Position numbers and translations under genes: made by a program. A stretch of DNA of 64,000 nt from Spongisporangium articulatum (GTDB lineage: Bacteria; Actinomycetota; Actinomycetes; Actinomycetales; Kineosporiaceae): assembly GCF_044465595.1 (NCBI RefSeq), contig NZ_JBITLV010000007.1, positions 186,001 to 250,000 of the forward strand, in the 5' to 3' direction. The notes beneath the pieces were generated by a model, which worked only from the letters and a program-made list of their open reading frames with translations, was not told the origin of the DNA and ran no database searches. Positions 1 to 7,581 of this stretch are shown here, piece by piece. Within the stretch, counting starts at the first letter, position 1. Each line of letters opens with the position of its first letter.

Positions 1-1431
1 CGTGGGCACCGGGTCGACCGCCCCCAGCACGACCTCCAGCCCGAGCATGACCCGGGACAGCTCACCGCCCGAGGCCCCCTTGCCGAGGGGGCGCAGCGGG
101 GCCCCCGCGTGCGGGGCCAGCAGCATCTCGATCTCGTCGACGCCCTCCCCACCCACGACCAGGGTGCGCACGCGCCCACCCAGCTCGACCGGCAGGCCCG
201 TCTCGTCCTCCTTCTGCCGGACGGCGATCTCCAGCCGGGCGCCGTTCATCGACAGCTCGGGCAGCTCGGCCGTGACCGCCGCTCCGAGCCGGGCCGCGGC
301 CTCCGACCGGGCGTCACTCAGGACGGCCGCCCGCAGGGCCAGCTCGACGCGCAGCGCCTCGACCTCCGCGGCCAGCGCCGACACCGTGTCCTCGTCGCCG
401 TCGAGCTCGGCCAGCCGGGCCGAGGCCTCCTCCGCCCAGGCCAGCACGCCGTCGACGTCGACGCCGTGCGCGCGGGTCAGGCCGTTGAGCACCGCCCGGC
501 GCTCCTCGACCGCGGCCAGCTGCGCCGGGTCGGACTCGACGCCGGCCGCGTAGGAGGCGCACTCCTGCGCGAGATCGTCGACCAGGTAGGTGATCTCGGC
601 GAGCCGGTCGGCCAGCCCGGCGAGCTGCGTGTCGTGCTCGCGCATCGCCTCCAGCGCGTGCCGGGCGTCACCGAGCAGGGTCGAGGCGCCCGAGGCGTCC
701 GGCACATCCTCGTCGCCGGCCAGGTACAGGTTCGCCTCCTGCGCCGCCCGCTGCAGCCCGTCGGCGTGGGCCAGCCGCGCCGCCTGCTCACGCAGCGCGT
801 GGTCCTCGCCGGAGACCGGCTGGATGCGCTCGACCTCGGCCAGCCGCAGCCGCAGCACGTCGGCCTCCTGGATGCGGGCCTGGGCCTGCTCGGTCAGCTC
901 GCGCAGCTTCTCCTCGGCCGCGCGCCACTGCTGCCAGCACGTCTTGTACGACGAGCGCGCCGCCGCGACGGGGGCCCCGCCGAACCGGTCGAGCGCCTCG
1001 CGCTGGCGGGCCGGGGACTGCAACCGGATCTGGTCGCTCTGCCCGTGGACGGCCACCAGGTCACCGGCCAGCTCGATCAGCGTGGCCACCGGGACGCCGC
1101 GCCCACCGAGGTAGGCCCGGCTGCGCCCCGAGGACGACACCGACCGGGAGACCAGCAGCTCGTCACCGTCGAGCTCGGCGCCGGCCTCGTGCGCCCGTTC
1201 GGCGACCCGCCCGTGCCGGGGGACGACGATGCGCCCCTCGACCACGGCCGTCTCGTACCCGGTCCGCACGGCCCCCGGGTCGCCCCGACCGCCCATCAGC
1301 AGGCCGAGGCCCGTGACCACCATCGTCTTGCCCGCGCCCGTCTCGCCGGTGACGACGGTCAGACCGGGCCCGAACTCGAGCACGGCGTCGTCGATCACCC
1401 CGAGACCGCGAAGATGCATCTCCAGCAGCAC
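1..1431 (-). CDS. recN: DNA repair protein RecN (C-terminus beyond the window edge)
   Basis: SMC-like ATPase acting on DNA double-strand breaks in recombinational repair. 477 codons are visible. Walker A (GETGAGKT) is at residues 29-36, a long coiled-coil-type Ala/Glu/Arg-rich middle follows, and the ABC signature (ASGGELS) is about 25 residues before the left edge, so Walker B and the C-terminus are outside. I chose GTG at 1431 because it gives the family-like opening MLLEMHLRGLG; ATG at 1419 is the alternative. It follows nadK and tlyA on the same strand, the conserved actinobacterial order tlyA-nadK-recN. Identification is secure; only the end is missing. Confidence 0.95.
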   Translation of the reverse strand, partial: MLLEMHLRGLGVIDDAVLEFGPGLTVVTGETGAGKTMVVTGLGLLMGGRGDPGAVRTGYETAVVEGRIVVPRHGRVAERAHEAGAELDGDELLVSRSVSSSGRSRAYLGGRGVPVATLIELAGDLVAVHGQSDQIRLQSPARQREALDRFGGAPVAAARSSYKTCWQQWRAAEEKLRELTEQAQARIQEADVLRLRLAEVERIQPVSGEDHALREQAARLAHADGLQRAAQEANLYLAGDEDVPDASGASTLLGDARHALEAMREHDTQLAGLADRLAEITYLVDDLAQECASYAAGVESDPAQLAAVEERRAVLNGLTRAHGVDVDGVLAWAEEASARLAELDGDEDTVSALAAEVEALRVELALRAAVLSDARSEAAARLGAAVTAELPELSMNGARLEIAVRQKEDETGLPVELGGRVRTLVVGGEGVDEIEMLLAPHAGAPLRPLGKGASGGELSRVMLGLEVVLGAVDPVPT

Positions 1432-1516
1432 GCCACCGAGCCTAAGCCCGACGACCGACGAAATCGCCGATTCGAGCCCGGCGTGTGGACAAGTGTTCGA
1501 AAGTTTTGTTCGAACG

Positions 1517-2419
1517 TCAGTCGCGCGAGGCGCCCCGCCAGCCGTGCACCGGCAGCCGGAACTTGGCCACCAGCCGGTCGGTGAACGGCGGGCGCGCCAA
1601 CCGGGCCAGCCGCACCGGCGTGTCCGAGCGCCGCACCTCGACCCGGGCCCCCTCGGGCAGGTCCATGTTGCGCCGCCCGTCGCACCACAACGTCGCCCGG
1701 CCGGGCGTCCCGGGGACCAGCTCGACGGCCGGCACCGACGTGGGCGCCACCACCAGCGGCCGGGCGAACAGGGCGTGCGCCGACAGCGGGGTGAGCAGGA
1801 GCGCCTCCACCTCGGGCCAGACCACCGGACCGCCCGCGGAGAACGAGTAGGCCGTCGAGCCGGTCGGGGTGGCCAGCACGACACCGTCGCAGCCGAACTC
1901 GGTCACCGGCCGCCCGTCGACCTCGAGGACCACCTCGATCATCCGCTCCCGGTCGACCTTCTCGACCGACGCCTCGTTGATCGCCCAGGCGGCGCCGACC
2001 TGCACCCCGTCCTTGAACACGGCGACCTCGAGGGTCATCCGTTCCTCGACCTCGTAGTCGCGCGCCGCGATCCGCTGCGCCGTGTACGCGAGGTCGTCCC
2101 GCTCGCTCTCGGCCAGGAACCCGACGTGCCCGAGGTTCACCCCGAGCAGCGGGACGCCGGTACCGCGGGTGATCTCGGCGGCCCGCAGGATCGTCCCGTC
2201 GCCGCCGAGCACGACGACCAGCTCCGCGCCGTCCAGCACGTCGGCCGGGTCCGACGGGGTGATCAGCGACTGGGCCCCGGGAGCCAGCTCGGCGGCCTCC
2301 TCGGCGGGCATCATCACCTCGAGGCCCGACGACTGCAGCAGGCCGACCAGCTCCTCGGCCACGGTCACCGCGATCGGGCGGCCGGTGTGGGCGAGCACCA
2401 GCACTCGACGGTCGCTCAC
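1517..2419 (-). CDS. nadK: NAD kinase
   Basis: Cytoplasmic ATP- or polyphosphate-dependent NAD kinase that makes NADP. The 300-residue product has the diagnostic GGDGT motif at residues 72-76 and the conserved NAD-site segment STAYSFSAGGP in the C-terminal half; length is normal for the family. The reading frame stays open further upstream, but GTG at 2419 overlaps the tlyA stop codon as GTGA and gives the usual N-terminus (VSDRRVLVLAHTGRP), so I use it. Translation is probably coupled to tlyA. recN follows after an 85-base gap. Confidence 0.96.
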   Translation of the reverse strand: MSDRRVLVLAHTGRPIAVTVAEELVGLLQSSGLEVMMPAEEAAELAPGAQSLITPSDPADVLDGAELVVVLGGDGTILRAAEITRGTGVPLLGVNLGHVGFLAESERDDLAYTAQRIAARDYEVEERMTLEVAVFKDGVQVGAAWAINEASVEKVDRERMIEVVLEVDGRPVTEFGCDGVVLATPTGSTAYSFSAGGPVVWPEVEALLLTPLSAHALFARPLVVAPTSVPAVELVPGTPGRATLWCDGRRNMDLPEGARVEVRRSDTPVRLARLARPPFTDRLVAKFRLPVHGWRGASRD

Positions 2420-3240
2420 TGCGGCCCCTCCTCGATCGCCTGCCCGACGGCCTCGCCGAGCGCCTCCGCGTCCATCGGCGGGGCCCCCGGCGCGAACCAT
2501 ACGAAGTACTCCACGTTGCCGCTAGGCCCGGGCAGGGGACTCGCCACCACTCCGTGGACGCCGAGCCCGACTTCCGCACCCGCCGCGGCCACCGTGAGCA
2601 CGGCGTCGCGCCGGGCCGCGGGGTCGCGGACCACACCGCCCGACCCCAACCTCTCACGCCCCACCTCGAACTGCGGTTTGACCATGAGCAGCTGGTCGGC
2701 CCCCGGGGCGGCGGCCGCGAGCGCGGGCAGCACCAGGGTCAGCGAGATGAAGGACAGGTCGCTCACGACGAGTTCGGGGGCGCGCCCGTCGGGCGCGAGC
2801 ACCTGCTCCGGTTCCAGCGCCCGGACGTTCTGCCGGTCGAGCACCGTGACCCGGTCGTCGGTCTGCAGGGACCAGGCCAGCTGCCCGTACCCGACGTCGA
2901 CGGCCACCACGTGCGCGGCCCCGCGCCGCAGCAGGACGTCGGTGAACCCGCCGGTGCTGGCCCCGGCGTCCAGGCAGTGCTTGCCGGTCACGCTGAGCCG
3001 GCCGGCGAAGTGGTCGAGGGCGCCCGCGAGCTTGTGCCCGCCGCGGCTGGCGTAGGCCGGGTCGGTCTCGTCGGCGGCCACGAGGATCGCCACGGCGGGG
3101 TCGACCTGGGTGGCGGGTTTGGCGGCGACGGTGCCCCCCACGCTGACCCGGCCCTCGTGGATCAGTGCCGAGGCCTGCTCCCGGGAGCGGGCCAGCCCGC
3201 GACGGACCAGTTCCGCGTCGAGCCGGCGGAGCCGGGCCAC
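2416..3240 (-). CDS. tlyA: TlyA-type rRNA 2'-O-methyltransferase (S4 domain)
   Basis: Members of this family methylate cytidine 2'-OH groups in 16S and 23S rRNA; in mycobacteria loss gives capreomycin resistance. The 274-residue protein has an N-terminal S4 RNA-binding domain (about residues 1-60, starting MARLRRLDAELVRRGL), then an FtsJ-like methyltransferase domain with SAM motif DAGASTGGFTD near residue 90 and SDLSFISL further on. It starts with GTG at 3240, three bases after the stop of the upstream small gene, and overlaps nadK by 4 bases. Older annotations call this family haemolysin A; the methyltransferase role is better supported. Confidence 0.94.
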   Translation of the reverse strand: MARLRRLDAELVRRGLARSREQASALIHEGRVSVGGTVAAKPATQVDPAVAILVAADETDPAYASRGGHKLAGALDHFAGRLSVTGKHCLDAGASTGGFTDVLLRRGAAHVVAVDVGYGQLAWSLQTDDRVTVLDRQNVRALEPEQVLAPDGRAPELVVSDLSFISLTLVLPALAAAAPGADQLLMVKPQFEVGRERLGSGGVVRDPAARRDAVLTVAAAGAEVGLGVHGVVASPLPGPSGNVEYFVWFAPGAPPMDAEALGEAVGQAIEEGPQ

Positions 3241-3243
3241 GGC

Positions 3244-3522
3244 TCAGCCCTCGACGTCGGCGAGCCGGTCCTGCAGGGCCCGGTGGGCGGACTCGAACGC
3301 CGTCACGTGCCCCTCCAGCGGGGTGTCGCCCATGGCCGCGGCCAGGGCCCCCAGGGCCTCGTCGACGGCCTCGTCGCCCGTCGCCGGGGGCGCCGGGACC
3401 GCGGGGACCGCGGGGACCGCGGGGACGCCGTCCGAGGGCTCCTCGACGACCCGCGCCTGCGGCGCGGCCTCCTCGGGAAGGTGCTGGACGCCGTCCGCCG
3501 GGGTCTCGAACTCGCTCACCAC
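3244..3522 (-). CDS. Small conserved acidic protein upstream of tlyA, function unknown
   Basis: A 92-residue acidic protein without membrane segment. The middle holds a Val-Pro-Ala repeat (three VPA units near residues 33-42) and the C-terminal 40 residues (ATGDEAVDEALGALAAAM onward) look like an amphipathic helical segment. Its position directly before tlyA-nadK-recN matches the small gene at this place in Mycobacterium (Rv1693), which supports a real gene despite the lack of a known domain. GTG at 3522 or GTG at 3519 may be the start; neither has a good Shine-Dalgarno sequence. It may be coexpressed with tlyA, three bases downstream. Confidence 0.75.
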   Translation of the reverse strand: MVSEFETPADGVQHLPEEAAPQARVVEEPSDGVPAVPAVPAVPAPPATGDEAVDEALGALAAAMGDTPLEGHVTAFESAHRALQDRLADVEG

Positions 3523-3554
3523 GCGAGGCTAGCGGCTCGAGACCCCGAGCACCC

Positions 3555-3878
3555 TCAGCCCACCGGGTCGAGGCTGACCTGCCCGGCCTTGAGCCGCCGA
3601 CCGGTGCCGACCCGCTGCCCCAGGTACAGCAGGCCGAGACCGACGGCGTAGATGACGAGGTTCACGATCCCGTAGGCGTAGACCTCGCTCTGCTCGTAGT
3701 TCGGGAAGGCCGCGCCGAAGGCGCGGTCGGAGCCACCGGCCCAGTCGAGGATCAGCTCCGCGGTCTGGAACGTGAAGACGAAGGCGTGCAGGGCCGTGTA
3801 GGCGACGAAACCGGCGACCCGGTTCCGGACGAGGTAGCCGATGGGGAACGGGGCGATGAGCATGAGGATGAGTTCCAT
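3555..3878 (-). CDS. Small integral membrane protein, unknown function
   Basis: A 107-residue protein with three likely membrane helices (LILMLIAPFPIGYLV near the start; GFVAYTALHAFVFTFQTAE about residues 22-45; GIVNLVIYAVGLGLLYLG about residues 70-87) and a basic cytoplasmic-type tail. ATG at 3878 has a GAGGG Shine-Dalgarno sequence about seven bases upstream. It is divergent from the histidine kinase gene beginning at 3987, with a 108-base shared upstream region. I do not recognise a named family. Position next to a two-component system suggests, but does not show, a functional link. Confidence 0.7.
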   Translation of the reverse strand: MELILMLIAPFPIGYLVRNRVAGFVAYTALHAFVFTFQTAELILDWAGGSDRAFGAAFPNYEQSEVYAYGIVNLVIYAVGLGLLYLGQRVGTGRRLKAGQVSLDPVG

Positions 3879-3986
3879 GCCGGAACCCTCGCCGGACGGG
3901 TGGTTCCGGCACATCCGGGCCAGCGCCGGACCCGGCCCTGCGTGCTGGCACTGATGCGCGGGGCGGCCCGGAGGGGCGATCATCCG

Positions 3987-5918
3987 GTGGTGAGCGTGCG
4001 CCGGAACCGCCTGAGCGCCGCCCTCGCGCTGCTCGTGTACGTCCTGGCGACGTTGTCGATGCTCGCCGCCCGGCGCGCGGCGCCCGCGATCGACACCTCG
4101 GAGGCGGTGGCCGCGCTCGTCGCGCTGCCGCCCACCGTCGTCCTCGGGCTGCTGGTCGCGTGGCGGCGGCCGGACAGCCCGGTCGGCGCCGGTCTGATCT
4201 GGCTCGGGGCCAGCCCGGCCCTGGCGTGGTCGCTGGAGATCTGGGGTCGCCGCGACGCCGGCCTGGGTGCCGACGTCGGAGCCGGCGCCTGGGTCTGGAA
4301 CCTGGCGGGATTCGCGCTGCTCTGCCAGGTGTTCCCCGACGGCCCCCTCACCGACCGCTGGTGGCGCCGGCTGCCGGTGCTGTTCCTCGGCTCGGCGGTG
4401 CTGGTCAACACGCTGCTGGCGTTCTACACCGCGCAGCAGGACGGCCGGTGGGACGTCGAGATCCCGCAGGCCGTCTGGTCGGCGGTGCAGTTGCCGGCCG
4501 CGGTCCTGTTCCTGGCGACGCTCGCCGCCTCGGTGGCCTCGATCGCCGTCCGGTACCGCCGCGGCGAAGCGAGCACCCGGGAACAGCTGCGGTGGTTGCT
4601 GCTGGGGGCCGCGTCCGTCCCCGTGCTGCTGGCCGCCGGTTGGGTCGCCCAGGCGGCCGGGGCCTCGGTGACCGCCTCGTACTCCGGGTTCCTGATCGCC
4701 ATGCTGGTGGTCTTCCCCGCCTCCGTGGCGATCGCGATCCTGCGCCACGACCTGCTCGACATCGACCGGCTGATCAGCGAGTCCGCGGCCTGGGTGGCCA
4801 CGTCGGTGGTGGCCGCCGGCGCCTTCGCGGGGGTCGTACTGCTGCTGGCCCAGGTGGACGTCGCAGCGCCGGGCTCGCCGCTCGGCCAGGCGGCCGCGGC
4901 CTTCGTCGCAGCCCTCCTGCTGCTGCCGGTGCACCGCTGGGCGCACGGTGTCGCGGGGCGGTTGTTCGACCGCGAGCGCACCGTCGTCGCCGCCCGGCTG
5001 GCGGCGTTCGTCCGGGCCGTGCGCGACGGGTCGGCGGCCCCCGAGTCGGTGCAGGACGTGCTGCGCTCGACCCTCGACGACCCGGACCTGCTCGTCCTGC
5101 TGCGCCTTCCGGGCGACGGCGGGTACGTGACACCGGCCGGGGTCGCGGCCGACGCCCCGCCGGGCCACTCCGTGGTGCCCCTGACCGCGCAGGGGGCGGA
5201 CGTCGGGCTGCTGGTCCTCAGCCGGCCCTCGGCGCGCCGGCTGCGGGTGGCGCAGGCGGCCGTGGTCCAGGTCCGGCTGCCCGTCGAGGTGAGCCGCCTG
5301 CAGCTCGGGCTGCGGGACGCGCTCGCCGAGGCCCAGGCCGGGCGGGCCCGCCTGGTGGAGGCCGTGTCGCAGGAGCGGCGCCGGTTGGAGCGCGACCTGC
5401 ACGACGGCGCGCAGCAGCAGGTGGTGGCCGCGGGCATGCGGCTGCGGATGCTGCAGCGCCGGCACGCGCTGCCGGCTGCGGCGTCGGCCGAGATCGACTC
5501 CACCGTGACGGCTCTGGAGGACGTGGTGGCCGAGCTGCGCCGGCTCGCGCACGGCGTGCGGCCCCGCCGCCTCGACGACGGGCTCGAACCCGCGCTGCGC
5601 GACCTGGTCAGTACCAGCCCCATCCCCGTGACGCTGGCGGTGTCCGACGTGCGGATCGGCGAGGCCCTCGCGACCACCGCCTACTTCGTCGTGGCCGAGT
5701 CGTTGGCCAACACCCTGAAGCACGCCGGGGCGAGTGCCGCGCAGGTGAGCGTCGCGCTCGCCCCGGGGCTCGTCGTCCGGGTGGTGGACGACGGGTGCGG
5801 CGGCGCCGAGCCGCGGTTCGGCCTGACCACGATGCGCGACCGCGTGACGGCCCTGGGCGGTCGGTTGTCCGTGACCAGCCCCGCCGGCGGCGGCACCGTC
5901 GTGGAGGCGGCGTTCTGA
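3987..5918 (+). CDS. NarL-type sensor histidine kinase with multipass membrane N-terminus
   Basis: Membrane sensor kinase partner of the following response regulator. The first about 330 residues contain roughly ten hydrophobic segments; then comes a linker, a HisKA_3 dimerisation helix with phospho-acceptor motif ERDLHDGAQQQ, and an HATPase domain with N-box (ESLANTLKHA) and G-boxes (VVDDGCGG, FGLTTMRDRV). No periplasmic PAS or Cache domain is visible, so the signal is unknown and may be sensed in the membrane. GTG at 3987 is preceded by GGAGGGG; GTG at 3990 is possible. The stop overlaps the regulator start as TGATG, so translation is probably coupled. Product 643 residues. Confidence 0.88.
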   Translation: MVSVRRNRLSAALALLVYVLATLSMLAARRAAPAIDTSEAVAALVALPPTVVLGLLVAWRRPDSPVGAGLIWLGASPALAWSLEIWGRRDAGLGADVGAGAWVWNLAGFALLCQVFPDGPLTDRWWRRLPVLFLGSAVLVNTLLAFYTAQQDGRWDVEIPQAVWSAVQLPAAVLFLATLAASVASIAVRYRRGEASTREQLRWLLLGAASVPVLLAAGWVAQAAGASVTASYSGFLIAMLVVFPASVAIAILRHDLLDIDRLISESAAWVATSVVAAGAFAGVVLLLAQVDVAAPGSPLGQAAAAFVAALLLLPVHRWAHGVAGRLFDRERTVVAARLAAFVRAVRDGSAAPESVQDVLRSTLDDPDLLVLLRLPGDGGYVTPAGVAADAPPGHSVVPLTAQGADVGLLVLSRPSARRLRVAQAAVVQVRLPVEVSRLQLGLRDALAEAQAGRARLVEAVSQERRRLERDLHDGAQQQVVAAGMRLRMLQRRHALPAAASAEIDSTVTALEDVVAELRRLAHGVRPRRLDDGLEPALRDLVSTSPIPVTLAVSDVRIGEALATTAYFVVAESLANTLKHAGASAAQVSVALAPGLVVRVVDDGCGGAEPRFGLTTMRDRVTALGGRLSVTSPAGGGTVVEAAF

Positions 5919-6553
5919 TGCGCGTCCTGGTGGCCGAGGACTCGGCCCTGTTCCGCGAGGGGCTCGTCCGGTTGCTCGTCGACGACGGGCACACCGTCCG
6001 GGCCGTCGCCGACGCCGGCGAGCTGGAAGCCGCGGTCGCGGAAGAGGTGCCGGACCTGGTGATCGCCGACGTCCGGATGCCGCCCACCATGACCGACGAC
6101 GGCGCGCAGGCCGCCGGGCGGTTGCGTGCGGTGCACCCGGCGCTGCCCATCCTCCTGCTGTCGCAGCACGTCGAGACCCGGCACGCCGTCGACCTCGTGG
6201 CGACGGGCGCCTTCGGCTACGTGCTGAAGGACCGCGTCCTGCACGTGGACGACTTCCTGGACGCCGTGCGCCGCGTCGGTGCCGGGGGCTCGGCGCTCGA
6301 TCCGGTCGTCGTGGGTGCGCTGATCCGCCCGTCCCGCGTCGACGACCCGCTGGCGGCGTTGAGTGCGCGCGAGCGGGAGGTGCTGTCGCTGGTGGCCGAG
6401 GGGCGCTCGAACACCGCGGTGTCGGCGGAGCTGGTGGTGGCCGAACGGACCGTGGAGACCCACATGCGTTCGATCTTCACCAAGCTCGGGCTGGTCGACT
6501 CCCCCGACGCGCACCGCCGGGTCCAGGCCGTGCTGGCCTTCCTGACCCGCTAG
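5918..6553 (+). CDS. LuxR/NarL-family response regulator
   Basis: DNA-binding partner of the kinase encoded immediately upstream. The 211-residue protein has an N-terminal receiver domain with acidic pocket (AEDS, residues 7-9), phospho-acceptor Asp51 (VIADVRMP) and conserved Lys104 (YVLKD), and a C-terminal LuxR-type helix-turn-helix (LSAREREVLSLVAEGRSN ... TVETHMRSIFTKLGL). Length is typical. Its ATG overlaps the kinase stop. Its TAG stop lies within the palindrome CTAG that also forms the TAG stop of the convergent HAD gene. Target genes are not evident; the divergent small membrane protein gene is a candidate. Confidence 0.93.
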   Translation: MRVLVAEDSALFREGLVRLLVDDGHTVRAVADAGELEAAVAEEVPDLVIADVRMPPTMTDDGAQAAGRLRAVHPALPILLLSQHVETRHAVDLVATGAFGYVLKDRVLHVDDFLDAVRRVGAGGSALDPVVVGALIRPSRVDDPLAALSAREREVLSLVAEGRSNTAVSAELVVAERTVETHMRSIFTKLGLVDSPDAHRRVQAVLAFLTR

Positions 6554-7581
6554 GTGCCCCAGGGGCCGTCGGGTTCCATCCGGTGCAGGACCGCGAGAAG
6601 GCTTGTGGGGTCGACGGTTCCAGTCCCGACCTCAGACCCGGCCCAGGCGGCGGCGCAGGCCGCGCGCAGGACATCGAGGGCGTCGTCCCCCGCGTTGCGC
6701 ACCTCGAGCCCCGGGCCCACGACCGCCGACCCGACGCGCCAGCCGTCGTCGTCCGGTTCCGGCGCGGGGTGGACGGTCTCCAGGCCGCGCAGGTCGCGGG
6801 CGATCAGGTGCGGGCGGACGCCGGGCGCGGCGGCCAGCAGCTCGCGGGTGCGGTGGACGCCGGTCAGCACCATCAGCCCGTCGAGGCCGGCCGCGCGAGC
6901 CCCTTCGAGGTCGGTGTCGAGCCGGTCGCCGATCACCAGCGGGGCCCGGCCGCCGTAGCGGGCCACCGCCTCGAGGAACAACGTCGGCTGCGGCTTGCCG
7001 GCCACCTCGGGCTGGACCCCGGTCGCCGCCACCACCGTGCCGACCAGCGCGCCGTTGCCCGGCGCCCGGCCCCGAGGGGTGGGCACGGTGAGGTCGAGGT
7101 TGGTGGCGATGAACGGCAGCCCCTGGCTGACGCCGATCGCCCCCTCGGCCAGCTGCCGCCAGCCCACGTCGGGGCCGAACCCCTGCACGACCGCCTGCGG
7201 GTCGTCGTCCAGGCTGGTGACGGGCGTCAGCCCGGCCTCCCCGAGCGCCCAGGTGAGCCCGTCGCCGCCGATCACCAGGACCGGCGCCCCGGCCGGGAGC
7301 CGCCGGGCGAGCATCGCGGCCGCCCCCTGCGCGGAGGTGACCACGTCGTCGTCGGCGCAGTCGATACCGAACTCGCGCAGGTGGTCGGCCACGACACCGG
7401 GACGCCGGGAGGCGTTGTTGGTGACGAACGTGCACCGCACGCCGGCCTTCTGCGCGCGGGCGATCGCCTCGGGCGCCTGCGGCACGGGCGCCGGGCCGAT
7501 GTAGACGACGCCGTCGAGGTCGAACAGCAGCAGGTCGTAGACGTCGACCGGGACACCCGCGCCGATCAGGCCATCGTTCAC
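6550..7581 (-). CDS. HAD-IIA family phosphatase (NagD-like)
   Basis: Cytoplasmic Mg-dependent phosphatase. Motif I LLFDLDGVVYIG places the nucleophile and acid/base at Asp21 and Asp23, and the C-terminal HAD motif GDRLDTDLEGARAAG is intact; a C2-type cap domain lies between. The last about 80 residues after GVHRTREL form an extra C-terminal segment. The Mycobacterium gene at the same place (Rv1692) encodes a glycerol-3-phosphate phosphatase, so that activity is the best guess, by context only. GTG at 7581 overlaps the stop of the TPR gene as GTGA. It converges on the response regulator and shares its CTAG terminus. Confidence 0.88.
   Translation of the reverse strand: MNDGLIGAGVPVDVYDLLLFDLDGVVYIGPAPVPQAPEAIARAQKAGVRCTFVTNNASRRPGVVADHLREFGIDCADDDVVTSAQGAAAMLARRLPAGAPVLVIGGDGLTWALGEAGLTPVTSLDDDPQAVVQGFGPDVGWRQLAEGAIGVSQGLPFIATNLDLTVPTPRGRAPGNGALVGTVVAATGVQPEVAGKPQPTLFLEAVARYGGRAPLVIGDRLDTDLEGARAAGLDGLMVLTGVHRTRELLAAAPGVRPHLIARDLRGLETVHPAPEPDDDGWRVGSAVVGPGLEVRNAGDDALDVLRAACAAAWAGSEVGTGTVDPTSLLAVLHRMEPDGPWGT

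Noticed and set aside
109..3651. Long plus-strand frames opposite recN, nadK and tlyA (and similar frames opposite most genes)
   Set aside because: Antisense frames are expected at this GC content; translations are Arg/Pro/Ala/Gly/His-rich and match no family, while the minus-strand frames are clear genes.
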